Program-made: the position numbers and the translations under genes
In this document: in pieces, positions 1-6,492 of the stretch
Layout: every line of letters starts with the position of its first letter
Position numbering within the stretch: the stretch's first letter is position 1
Assembly (NCBI GenBank): GCA_051003795.1
Contig: JBPCKZ010000108.1
Span: forward strand, 1 to 22,238
Length of the DNA: 22,238 bases
DNA from: JALYXS01 sp051003795
GTDB lineage: Bacteria > Acidobacteriota > Terriglobia > Bryobacterales > Bryobacteraceae
Direction of reading: 5' to 3'
Notes under the pieces: model-generated
What the model saw: only the letters and a program-made list of their open reading frames with translations
What the model was told of the DNA's origin: nothing
The model's database searches: none

Positions 1-7
1 TCGTTGC

Positions 8-82
8 GGTGGGTGTAGCTCAGCTTGGTAGAGCGCCGGATTGTGGTTCCGGTGGTCGAGGGTTCGAATCCCTCCACCCACC
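8..82 (+). tRNA. tRNA-His (anticodon GTG)
   Basis: The full cloverleaf can be folded by eye. The acceptor stem is 9-15 with 75-81, and an extra G at 8 faces C at 82, the G-1:C73 pair that marks histidine tRNAs. The D stem is 18-21 with 31-34. The anticodon stem is 36-40 with 48-52, and its loop 41-47 carries GTG at 43-45. The T stem is 58-62 with 70-74 and has a TTCGAAT loop. The 3' CCA is not encoded, so it must be added after transcription. Confidence 0.97.
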
Positions 83-220
83 CCGGATTCGAACGAATCG
101 AAATCGCCTCCCCAACGGGCCCCCGAAGAACAATAACAATTCTTTACGTGCCTATTCTTGCCGGCCGAGTCCAATTCAATAGAGGATGGCAAGCAAGCCA
201 CCCTCGAGAGGAGACGGAAA

Positions 221-502
221 ATGTTGAAGAAGATCGCACTTCCACTGGCGCTCTTTGCGGCAGTGGCTTTCATTCAGCCGCCCAAGGCGGCAGCGCTCGA
301 TCGGGACGATTTCCGCGGCGGAGCCGATTTTACTTACGGCGAGCATCCCAATTTCCGCAACGCCCCTGAAGCGCGAGAGTATCGTGAACACATGGACCGT
401 CTGAGAAATGAGTGGCGCGAGCGCGAGCGTCTGGAACGTCAACGCGACCAATTCAGGCGTGACGGCAACGGCGGCTATATATTCGATCGGTACCAGCGGT
501 GA
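221..502 (+). CDS. Small secreted Arg/Glu-rich protein of unknown function
   Basis: This 93-aa protein belongs to no family I recognise. The ATG at 221 is preferred because GAGAGGAG lies at 206-213, 7 nt upstream, and because it gives a clear signal peptide: two lysines at positions 3-4, a hydrophobic run to about residue 18, and a likely cut after KAAA near residue 24. A start at 158 would bury that signal. The mature part of about 70 residues is highly charged. Residues 45-80 alternate Arg and Glu, as in EWRERERLERQRDQFRR, probably one long charged helix. There is no cysteine. Export across the inner membrane is inferred; function is unknown. It ends 41 nt from the convergent acetyltransferase gene. 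Confidence 0.7.
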   Translation: MLKKIALPLALFAAVAFIQPPKAAALDRDDFRGGADFTYGEHPNFRNAPEAREYREHMDRLRNEWRERERLERQRDQFRRDGNGGYIFDRYQR

Positions 503-534
503 GTGCTGCCGATCGAAATTCGTATACCTGGAGC

Positions 535-569
535 AAGCCGGACTCAGTAGCTGAAGGCGTGTCCGGCTT
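535..569. terminator. Possible stem-loop between convergent gene ends
   Basis: A perfect 9-bp inverted repeat, AAGCCGGAC at 535-543 and GTCCGGCTT at 561-569, encloses a 17-nt loop. It sits where the plus-strand small gene (ending 502) meets the minus-strand acetyltransferase (ending 544), overlapping the last codons of the latter. The position suits a bidirectional terminator, but neither side has a T-tract, so intrinsic termination is doubtful. Confidence 0.3.
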
Positions 570-1284
570 CCGCTTTCGCCGTGGCATTCGAGTGCGATAG
601 CGACGTCTTCTGGCGGCCATTCGCATCGAAATTCGAAGCGTCCAGCCAGCGCTCCAAGTTTGCTTTGCGGGCGGGCCATTCCGTGTCCAGCATCGAAAAC
701 CACGCGGTATCGCGATTCCGGCCCTTGACGATCATGTGTTGCCGGAAAATTCCCTCAAAGCTAAAGCCCAAACGGAGAGCCGCCGATCGCGAAGGCGCAT
801 TCAGCGCATCGCATTTCCACTCGTAGCGGCGATATCCGAGATCCTCGAATGCATGCTTCGCCATCAGGTACATCGCTTCCGTAGCGGCGGCAGTGCGTTG
901 CAAAGCGGGCGTGAACAGAATGCCGCCCACCTCCATCACGCGATGCCGCGGTTCCATCCGCATGTAGGAAGCGAACCCGGTTGCCTGGCTATTGGCGTTT
1001 TCGAGAATGGCAAAAAACACGGCGTCCGGGAAAATCGATTTCTCCCGCAAAGCGTTGTCGAAAGCCGCGCGATCCGGAAATGGGCCGTCGAACAGATAGC
1101 GCCACAATCGCTCGCGCTCTTCCCCATTCGATCCAGCGCGATGCGATCCGGCGTACAGGGATTCGGCGTGCGCCGCGGGATCGAGGGGCACGAGCGTAAT
1201 CAGCCGGCCGTGGAGTGCAGTGCGGTCCGGGCGTTTCGCCGGAGATGAATTTAACGCAGGACTGAACTCCGTGCCGCCAATCAC
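544..1284 (-). CDS. GNAT-family N-acetyltransferase (RimJ/RimL-like)
   Basis: The product is a predicted cytoplasmic acetyl-CoA-dependent N-acetyltransferase of about 246 aa. It has the order seen in RimJ/RimL-type enzymes: an N-terminal strand (HGRLITLVPLDP, about 25-36), a central strand (MEVGGILFTP, 117-126), an acetyl-CoA loop region (LQRTAAATEA, 128-137), and a C-terminal RYEWKCDALNAPSRSAA segment (153-169) followed by LGFSFEGIFR. The substrate cannot be read from sequence; related proteins acetylate ribosomal N-termini or small amines. The open frame runs on to 1629, but that part lies inside the upstream gene in another frame. I choose GTG at 1284, which overlaps the upstream TGA as GTGA, the usual sign of translational coupling to the mannonate-dehydratase-like gene. 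No ATG lies nearby, so the start is probable rather than certain. Confidence 0.85.
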   Translation of the reverse strand: MIGGTEFSPALNSSPAKRPDRTALHGRLITLVPLDPAAHAESLYAGSHRAGSNGEERERLWRYLFDGPFPDRAAFDNALREKSIFPDAVFFAILENANSQATGFASYMRMEPRHRVMEVGGILFTPALQRTAAATEAMYLMAKHAFEDLGYRRYEWKCDALNAPSRSAALRLGFSFEGIFRQHMIVKGRNRDTAWFSMLDTEWPARKANLERWLDASNFDANGRQKTSLSHSNATAKAEAGHAFSY

Positions 1285-2378
1285 GATGAAAGCGCCGCCT
1301 GCATCATGGCGCGCGTGTAACCCACGTTGTAGACGAAGCCCGTATATCCGCCGCCGCCCGGATACTGGTTGCGAATGCCGCGCTCGCGATCCACGTCGAG
1401 CGCCCGCTCGTGTTCCGGATAGACCAGCCGGGGGTATTTCAGCCGCACCAGCTCCTTCATGATCGCGAACATGTTGTTTTCGCCTTCGTCGATGAAGACC
1501 TCGGTGTATTTCTCGTACGGTTTCCGCACGCGCACGTTGCGGTAATGCACGTGGTTGATGCGGTCCTTCTTCCCGAAATATTTGCAGACTTCGACGGGGT
1601 CGTGCCCCATCTCGCGGGTGACGCCGCAATCGAACGTGATGCCGTTCGAAGGGCTGGGGACTATTTCAATCAGCTTCTTCCAGCCTTCGACCGTTCCCAT
1701 AATCTGGCCCGATCCGCGGCTGAGCGGGACGGGTGGATCGTTCGGATGCAAAGCCAGGCGGACACCCGATTCCTCGGCAACCGGGATCACGGCCTTCAAA
1801 AAATACGCGATGTTGGCCCACATCTCGTCAAGGCCGTGCGCGCCTTCGGCGGGAAGGGGCGGCAGATCTTTCATCTTGTCGTAATCGAAGGCGGTCAACC
1901 CGGAGCCCGCTCGTCCGGTTTCCTCGTAGTACCCTTCCATGGCGCGATGCGCGTAGAAGTTATATTCGATTACCGGTAGCCCCGCGCGACCGGCCGCGCG
2001 AATGGACTGGTTGACTTTTTCAATCTCTTCGTCGCGGCCGGGTTTGCCGTAGAGGGTGTTGGGAAAGCCGCCGATCATCATGTTGCCCAAGCTGAGGCCG
2101 CCGACTTTTAACTTATCGACGATCGGACGCAGTTCGCTTTCCTGCCACGGGATTTTAGGGCCGCCCATCAGCACGTGGTCCACGCCGATTTGTTTGACGC
2201 GCCGGATCGAGGCATCCGTGACGTTATCGGGACCGCCGCCGATAGGAGAGCAGATTTTGGGAGTGTCCGCCGACTCGCCGCGCATGCCGGGACCGGTGGC
2301 GGCGGGCAGAAGAGAGGGCGCCAACGCGGTGGCGGCCATTGCCGTGAGCGCGTGCCTTCGTGTCAGGTCGGAATTCAT
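1281..2378 (-). CDS. Tat-exported mannonate-dehydratase-like (UxuA-type) TIM-barrel protein
   Basis: This 365-aa protein resembles D-mannonate dehydratase, which converts D-mannonate to 2-keto-3-deoxygluconate in hexuronate breakdown. UxuA-like marks are ALHPNDPP (209-216), GITFDCGVTREMG (246-258) and HVHYRNVR (276-283), followed by an acidic FIDEGENNM (295-303) like the FLDGDVDM stretch of UxuA. By analogy the metal ligands would be C251, H278 and H323; E322 stands where UxuA normally has Asp. The N-terminus, TRRHALTAMAATALAPSLLPAA, has a twin arginine and a hydrophobic stretch, so Tat export is likely, unlike enteric UxuA. The start at 2378 has AAGGA 8 nt upstream (2387-2391). The downstream acetyltransferase is coupled by GTGA. 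It could instead be a non-dehydratase sugar isomerase of the same fold. Confidence 0.8.
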   Translation of the reverse strand: MNSDLTRRHALTAMAATALAPSLLPAATGPGMRGESADTPKICSPIGGGPDNVTDASIRRVKQIGVDHVLMGGPKIPWQESELRPIVDKLKVGGLSLGNMMIGGFPNTLYGKPGRDEEIEKVNQSIRAAGRAGLPVIEYNFYAHRAMEGYYEETGRAGSGLTAFDYDKMKDLPPLPAEGAHGLDEMWANIAYFLKAVIPVAEESGVRLALHPNDPPVPLSRGSGQIMGTVEGWKKLIEIVPSPSNGITFDCGVTREMGHDPVEVCKYFGKKDRINHVHYRNVRVRKPYEKYTEVFIDEGENNMFAIMKELVRLKYPRLVYPEHERALDVDRERGIRNQYPGGGGYTGFVYNVGYTRAMMQAALSS

Positions 2379-2401
2379 GAGTAATGTCCTTGTCTCGGAC
2401 G

Positions 2402-2407
2402 ATTCTA
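2402..2407 (-). promoter_or_regulatory. Candidate -10 box (TAGAAT) for the mannonate-dehydratase-like gene
   Basis: Read on the minus strand, TAGAAT lies 23 nt upstream of the ATG at 2378 and about 10 nt upstream of the AAGGA ribosome site. No good -35 box is found 16-18 nt further upstream. The same hexamer occurs upstream of the enolase-superfamily gene at 15284. Confidence 0.35.
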
Positions 2408-2456
2408 TCTGTTTTCGGTGGGCGGTTGGATCCGCAGTACTTGCGTGCCCCCGGAT

Positions 2457-2462
2457 TATAAT
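2457..2462 (+). promoter_or_regulatory. Consensus -10 box (TATAAT) placed for a leaderless rpoN transcript
   Basis: A perfect TATAAT ends 8 nt before the rpoN ATG at 2471. A transcript starting 6-8 nt downstream of this box would begin at or next to the start codon. No Shine-Dalgarno sequence lies between box and ATG (the spacer is GAATTCGA), which fits a leaderless mRNA. There is no convincing -35 hexamer 16-18 nt upstream. Confidence 0.4.
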
Positions 2463-2470
2463 GAATTCGA

Positions 2471-4045
2471 ATGAGCATGCTTTCGCCCAGACTCCAGCTT
2501 AAAGTCGCGCAGAAGCAAATTCTCACGCCTGGCCTCGTTCAGATGGTCACCGTGCTCCAACTGAACCGGTTGGAACTGAAAGAGATGATCAACCAGGAGA
2601 TCGTAAATAACCCGGTCCTGGAAGAATCCATCGAAGGCGGCGAGGAAGTTTCACCCGAAGAATTGGAGCCATTGCTCGAATCGGAGCGAGCGGGCGATCC
2701 CGCCGATCAGACTATCTTGCAAGCGGCGATGGTCGACGGCAACACGCTGGACGGCTTGTCGGGAGAGAATTCCCTGAATCCTAATTTGTTCGGCGAAAGC
2801 GGCACCGAAACGCCGGACGCGCCGGTTGCGGATGTTCCCGAAGCGGTGGTTAGCGATCCGTTCGAGGAAATCGATTTCGGTTCGTTTTTCGACGACTATC
2901 TCGATCCGGGTTATCGCAGCCCCGCCGCGGAATCGATTGAAAAGCCTTCGTTTGAAACCTTCCTTTCGCAACCGCTGACCCTTCCGGATCATCTGCGCTC
3001 GCAACTGAGCGTCAGCATTATTTCGGACGAGGTTCGCGATGCCGCGGAATCCATCATCGGGAATTTGAACGAGGATGGCTACCTGATCGCATCGCTCGAT
3101 GAGATAGCCGCCATGGGCGACCACAGCGGCGAGGAGATTCTGGGCGCTCTTCACGCCGTTCAATCGCTGGAGCCGGCGGGCGTGGGAGCGCGCGACCTGA
3201 AAGAATGCCTGCAGTTGCAACTCGAGAGCCGGAACGCCAAGGGCGGAGTCGCGTGGCTGATCGTTTCGAACCACATGCGGCTTCTTGAAACCCGTCAGTT
3301 TCGCGAGCTGGCGAAAGCGCTGGGGAGGCCGCTCGACCATGTGGAGATCGCGGTAAACGTGATACGGCACTTGAATCCGAGGCCCGGTATTCGCTATTCC
3401 GGAGCGGGCGCGCGCTTGATCGAACCCGACGTCTATTTCGTCAAGGATGGCGACGATTACCGCATTCAAACCAACGACGACGAGGTTCCGCAGCTCCGGT
3501 TAAACGCGCAATACCGCAAGATGCTCGATCGGGATAACGGCGCCACGAAAGAGGTTCGCGACTACGTGCGCGAACGCTACACTTCGGCAATCCAGTTGAT
3601 GAAGAATATCGAGCAGCGCAAACAGACCATTCTGCGGGTGTGCGAATCCATCAAGCGCCGCCAGACGGAGTTTCTGGCGCTCGGCATCGACTTCCTCAAA
3701 CCGATGATGATCAAGGAGGTTGCGGAAGAAGTTGGCGTGCATCCCTCCACCGTGAGCCGCGCGGTGGCGAATAAGTACGCGCACACGCCGCAAGGTGTTT
3801 TCGAGTTGCGTTATTTCTTTTCGGAAGCCGTGCAAGGCCCATCGGGCGGCGGCACGCCGCTATTGCTGCTGAAGCGGAAAGTAAAGAAGATGATCGAGGA
3901 AGAAGATTCGCGGCGCCCACTAACCGACGAGCAGATCACTTCCCTGCTACAGGCCGAAGGCATTGAAGTGACGCGCCGCACGGTGGCGAAATACCGCGAG
4001 GATATGAAGATTCCCTCCACGCATCAACGGCGCGTGCGAAATTGA
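2471..4045 (+). CDS. rpoN: RNA polymerase sigma-54 factor RpoN
   Basis: This is a full-length sigma-54 (524 aa; the family is usually 430-530). Region I (1-50) is rich in Gln and Leu and contains LQLKVAQKQILTPGLVQMV. An acidic region II follows (about 52-145), unusually long and rich in Glu/Asp. The core-binding domain covers about 155-350. The DNA-binding part has a helix-turn-helix near 412-430 (IKEVAEEVGVHPSTVSRAVA). The RpoN box is RRTVAKYRED near 501-510. Sigma-54 directs polymerase to -24/-12 promoters that need ATP-driven enhancer-binding activators. It heads a plus-strand run with hpf and rapZ, the usual companions of rpoN. The ATG at 2471 lacks a ribosome binding site; see the TATAAT entry just upstream. 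Confidence 0.97.
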   Translation: MSMLSPRLQLKVAQKQILTPGLVQMVTVLQLNRLELKEMINQEIVNNPVLEESIEGGEEVSPEELEPLLESERAGDPADQTILQAAMVDGNTLDGLSGENSLNPNLFGESGTETPDAPVADVPEAVVSDPFEEIDFGSFFDDYLDPGYRSPAAESIEKPSFETFLSQPLTLPDHLRSQLSVSIISDEVRDAAESIIGNLNEDGYLIASLDEIAAMGDHSGEEILGALHAVQSLEPAGVGARDLKECLQLQLESRNAKGGVAWLIVSNHMRLLETRQFRELAKALGRPLDHVEIAVNVIRHLNPRPGIRYSGAGARLIEPDVYFVKDGDDYRIQTNDDEVPQLRLNAQYRKMLDRDNGATKEVRDYVRERYTSAIQLMKNIEQRKQTILRVCESIKRRQTEFLALGIDFLKPMMIKEVAEEVGVHPSTVSRAVANKYAHTPQGVFELRYFFSEAVQGPSGGGTPLLLLKRKVKKMIEEEDSRRPLTDEQITSLLQAEGIEVTRRTVAKYREDMKIPSTHQRRVRN

Positions 4046-4073
4046 AGCGCGTTAGCTCACTAATTGAAACGAC

Positions 4074-4628
4074 ATGAAAATCGTATACACCGGAAGGCAG
4101 GTCGAACTGGCGCCTGCCCAGATTCAGAAAATCGAAACATCCTTCGCCAAAATCGGGAAGATGCTCGATGGCAAGGACGAGCGCGAAGCGCACGTGGTCC
4201 TCTCCATGGAGCGGCACCTCCATAACACCGAAATCACGATCAATTATCACGATCATGCGCTGGTTGGAGAAGGTTCGGACCCGGACCTGTTCACGTCCAT
4301 TCACCAAGCCATCGCCAAGATCGAAAAGCAAGCGATCAAGGTGAAAGACAAGTGGCGGGAAACCAACCGCGTGCCGCATAAAGAGGAAAGCGAGGCGGCA
4401 TCGGAATCGAGCGCGCCGCCTCAACCGGCTTCGACCGAAACCAAACCCGCGCCGAAGATTTACCGCGTCAACCATACTCAGAATCGCAAGCCCATGACTC
4501 TCGAAGAAGCTCTCCTGGTGATGCGGGATGGCGACGACGACTACGTGGCTTACCAGGACCCCGGCACGAATTGCTTAAGCGTCTTGGTGCGGCGGCGCGA
4601 CGGTCACTTCGATCTGATCGAGGCCTGA
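4074..4628 (+). CDS. hpf: Long-form ribosome hibernation promoting factor
   Basis: The 184-aa length fits the long HPF form, which dimerises 70S ribosomes into inactive 100S particles during slow growth. The N-terminal S30AE/YfiA domain (about 1-105) begins MKIVYTGRQVELAPAQIQKI and ends in IAKIEKQAIKVKDKWRE, whose basic residues face rRNA in known structures. A Pro/Ser/Glu-rich linker (about 112-128) follows. The C-terminal dimerisation domain (about 128-184) contains KIYRVNHTQNRKPMTLEEAL and ends in DGHFDLIEA. It starts 28 nt after rpoN and ends 8 nt before rapZ, so cotranscription with both is likely. No strong ribosome binding site precedes the ATG. rpoN-hpf adjacency is common across bacteria and supports the call. 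Confidence 0.96.
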   Translation: MKIVYTGRQVELAPAQIQKIETSFAKIGKMLDGKDEREAHVVLSMERHLHNTEITINYHDHALVGEGSDPDLFTSIHQAIAKIEKQAIKVKDKWRETNRVPHKEESEAASESSAPPQPASTETKPAPKIYRVNHTQNRKPMTLEEALLVMRDGDDDYVAYQDPGTNCLSVLVRRRDGHFDLIEA

Positions 4629-4636
4629 CCGCGCGG

Positions 4637-5545
4637 ATGGCGAAGGAAAAACCCAAGCAAAAGCGCCGCAAGACCGGTTCGGCCAATAAGGCGGAACTGG
4701 TCATTATCACGGGCCTTAGCGGGTCGGGCAAAGGCTCCGTGCTCAAGGTTTTCGAGGATATGGGCTACTACTCGGTGGACAATCTGCCGATCGACCTGTT
4801 CCCCAAATTCGCCGAGCTCACGCGCGACTCGGCGAGCATCCAGCACGCGGCTTTGGTGGTGGACGTCCGGGAGGGCGAGAGCCTCCAGCGTTTCCCGGCT
4901 ATGTTCGCGAAAATTCGACGCTCCATCGCCACGCGCCTGATTTTTCTCGAAGCCGACGACGAAGCCATCATGCGGCGGTTCAGCGAAACGCGCCGTCCGC
5001 ATCCGCTTGGCACGGACCGGCCGATCGGCGAGAGCATCGAGGTCGAGCGGCAGCGGCTCGAGCCCATCAAGGCGGTTGCCGATCTTACCATCAACACGTC
5101 GCGATTCACGGTACACGAGCTCCGCGATTTCGTACGCGAGAAATTCGACGGCGAGCACGGCGACTCCAAAATCATGATTTACGTGACGAGCTTCGGCTAC
5201 CGTCACGGAATTCCGCCGGATAGCGATCTGATTTTCGACGTTCGCTTTCTGCCGAACCCGAACTACATTCCGAAATTCAAGAAATTGACTGGACGGAATC
5301 CGAGGGTGGCGCGCTACATCCGGTCGTTTCCCCAAACGCCGGAATTTATCGAGCGTATTTCGGAGTTGTTGATCTATCTGCTGCCGCACTACATTCGCGA
5401 AGGCAAGAGTTATTTGACCATCGGCTTCGGCTGCACCGGCGGTCATCATAGGTCGGTGATGATTGCCGACCAGATCCGAAAAAATCTGGTTCAAGCCGGT
5501 TTTCCAGCCAAAGTAACCCATAGGGACATGACGAAGGCAGTGTAG
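4637..5545 (+). CDS. rapZ: RNase adapter / nucleotide-binding protein RapZ
   Basis: The protein has 302 aa (E. coli RapZ has 284). In enterics RapZ delivers the sRNA GlmZ to RNase E and senses glucosamine-6-phosphate; in other phyla its role is less clear. The P-loop is GLSGSGKGS (26-34), followed by VFEDMGYYSVDNLP, a RapZ family signature. The C-terminal domain carries GCTGGHHRSV (265-274), close to the usual GCTGGQHRSV. The residue after the P-loop Lys is Gly rather than Ser/Thr. The ATG at 4637 is preferred because it lies just after the hpf stop; the frame is open upstream to 4571 only by running through hpf. A lysine-rich N-terminal tail (1-20) precedes the P-loop strand. It is probably cotranscribed with rpoN and hpf. 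Confidence 0.95.
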   Translation: MAKEKPKQKRRKTGSANKAELVIITGLSGSGKGSVLKVFEDMGYYSVDNLPIDLFPKFAELTRDSASIQHAALVVDVREGESLQRFPAMFAKIRRSIATRLIFLEADDEAIMRRFSETRRPHPLGTDRPIGESIEVERQRLEPIKAVADLTINTSRFTVHELRDFVREKFDGEHGDSKIMIYVTSFGYRHGIPPDSDLIFDVRFLPNPNYIPKFKKLTGRNPRVARYIRSFPQTPEFIERISELLIYLLPHYIREGKSYLTIGFGCTGGHHRSVMIADQIRKNLVQAGFPAKVTHRDMTKAV

Positions 5546-5554
5546 ACTGATCGA

Positions 5555-6367
5555 ATGCCGCCGAGCGTTTCGTCAAGAGCGTTAACGATCACGCAAGTCG
5601 ACGCGTTCACGGACAAGCCCTTTGCCGGAAATCCCGCCGCGGTGTGCGTGCTTCCCGAGCCGCGCGACGCGAAGTGGATGCACGACGTCGCGCGCGAGAT
5701 GAATCTCGCCGAGACGGCGTTCCTGGTTAAACAGGCCGACGGATATCAACTGCGTTGGTTCACGCCCTCGATTGAGGTGGATCTCTGCGGACACGCTACC
5801 CTTGCGAGCGCGCACGTTTTGTGGGAGACAGGACAACTCCGGCACGATGAGCAAGCGCGCTTTCACACGCGCAGCGGATTGCTGACCGCCGACCGGCAGG
5901 ACGACTGGATCGAGCTCGATTTTCCGGCGAAAAAAGAGGAGCCTGTGGTCGCGCCGCCGCAGTTGATCGAAGCGTTGGGCGTGAAGCCCAAGTACATCGG
6001 CAAGAATGCGTTCGATTACCTGGTCGAAGTGGAATCGGAAGAGATCCTTCGCGAGATTTCGCCGAACCACGGCTTGCTGCGGACGATACCGGTGCGCGGC
6101 GTGATCGTGACGAGCAGGCCGTCTACCGCGGAATACGATTTCGTTTCGCGCTTCTTCGCCCCCGGGTCGGGCATCGATGAAGATCCAGTGACCGGCTCCG
6201 CGCATACCGCGCTTGGGCCTTACTGGGCCGCGCGTTTAGGCAAGACCGAGTTCCAGGCGTATCAGGCTTCGGCGCGCGGCGGCCATTTGCGCGTCACCAT
6301 CAAGGGCGACCGCGTGCTCCTTGGCGGGCAGGCCGTAACCGTCCTGCGCGGAGAACTTCTGTACTGA
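5555..6367 (+). CDS. PhzF-family isomerase/epimerase-like protein
   Basis: This 270-aa protein has the two-lobed PhzF fold pattern, related to diaminopimelate epimerase but using Glu as catalytic acid/base. Family marks are TQVDAFTDKPFAGNPAAVC (13-31), NLAETAF (50-56) with the expected catalytic Glu at 53, EVDLCGHATLA (74-84), and DEDPVTGSAH (about 208-217) at the start of the second lobe's helix. True PhzF makes a phenazine precursor, but most relatives are of unknown substrate and no other phenazine gene is present, so phenazine synthesis should not be inferred. It starts 9 nt after rapZ, and its TGA overlaps the ATG of the 41-aa peptide (TGATG), placing it in one transcript with the downstream transporter. 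Confidence 0.9.
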   Translation: MPPSVSSRALTITQVDAFTDKPFAGNPAAVCVLPEPRDAKWMHDVAREMNLAETAFLVKQADGYQLRWFTPSIEVDLCGHATLASAHVLWETGQLRHDEQARFHTRSGLLTADRQDDWIELDFPAKKEEPVVAPPQLIEALGVKPKYIGKNAFDYLVEVESEEILREISPNHGLLRTIPVRGVIVTSRPSTAEYDFVSRFFAPGSGIDEDPVTGSAHTALGPYWAARLGKTEFQAYQASARGGHLRVTIKGDRVLLGGQAVTVLRGELLY

Positions 6368-6492
6368 TGCCGGAGATGCCCGATGCCCCGCCGCCGTTTT
6401 TAGGCACGTGGCAAAACGTCTACATTTTCATTCTGGTGTATGAAGCGCTGGTGATCGCAAGCTTTTACTTCTTCACGCGCGCCGTCGCATGA
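6367..6492 (+). CDS. 41-aa single-pass membrane peptide coupled to the symporter
   Basis: This small gene is missed by length cut-offs. ATG at 6367 shares its A with the PhzF stop (TGATG), and the TGA at 6490-6492 overlaps the symporter ATG at 6489 (ATGA), so both ends are translationally coupled. The peptide has a Pro-rich N-terminus (MPEMPDAPPPFLGTWQN) and one hydrophobic helix with aromatic residues (about 19-37, VYIFILVYEALVIASFYFF), then TRAVA. By the positive-inside rule the C-terminal Arg suggests an inner-membrane protein with a cytoplasmic C-terminus. Small hydrophobic proteins beside SSS symporters are known (for example DUF3311 and DUF485/YjcH types), but this one is shorter and I cannot assign it to either. 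It may be an accessory subunit of the symporter. Confidence 0.75.
   Translation: MPEMPDAPPPFLGTWQNVYIFILVYEALVIASFYFFTRAVA

Noticed and set aside
1285..1629. N-terminal extension of the acetyltransferase frame
   Set aside because: It lies wholly inside the mannonate-dehydratase-like gene in another frame and its translation is Arg-rich with no GNAT similarity.
2651..3469. Long minus-strand open frame of 272 codons opposite rpoN
   Set aside because: It is antisense to an unmistakable rpoN, its translation is rich in Arg/Ala/Gln without any recognisable domain, and such shadows are expected in GC-rich DNA.
4604..5521. Minus-strand open frame of 305 codons opposite rapZ
   Set aside because: rapZ on the plus strand is certain from its motifs; the antisense frame shows no family pattern.
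5543..5548. TAGACT placed 6 nt before the phzF ATG, like a leaderless -10 box
   Set aside because: It includes the rapZ stop codon and only matches the loose TANNNT pattern; cotranscription with rapZ is simpler.
5555..6367. Phenazine biosynthesis
   Set aside because: Only a PhzF-family protein is present and no other phz gene; most PhzF relatives are unrelated to phenazines.
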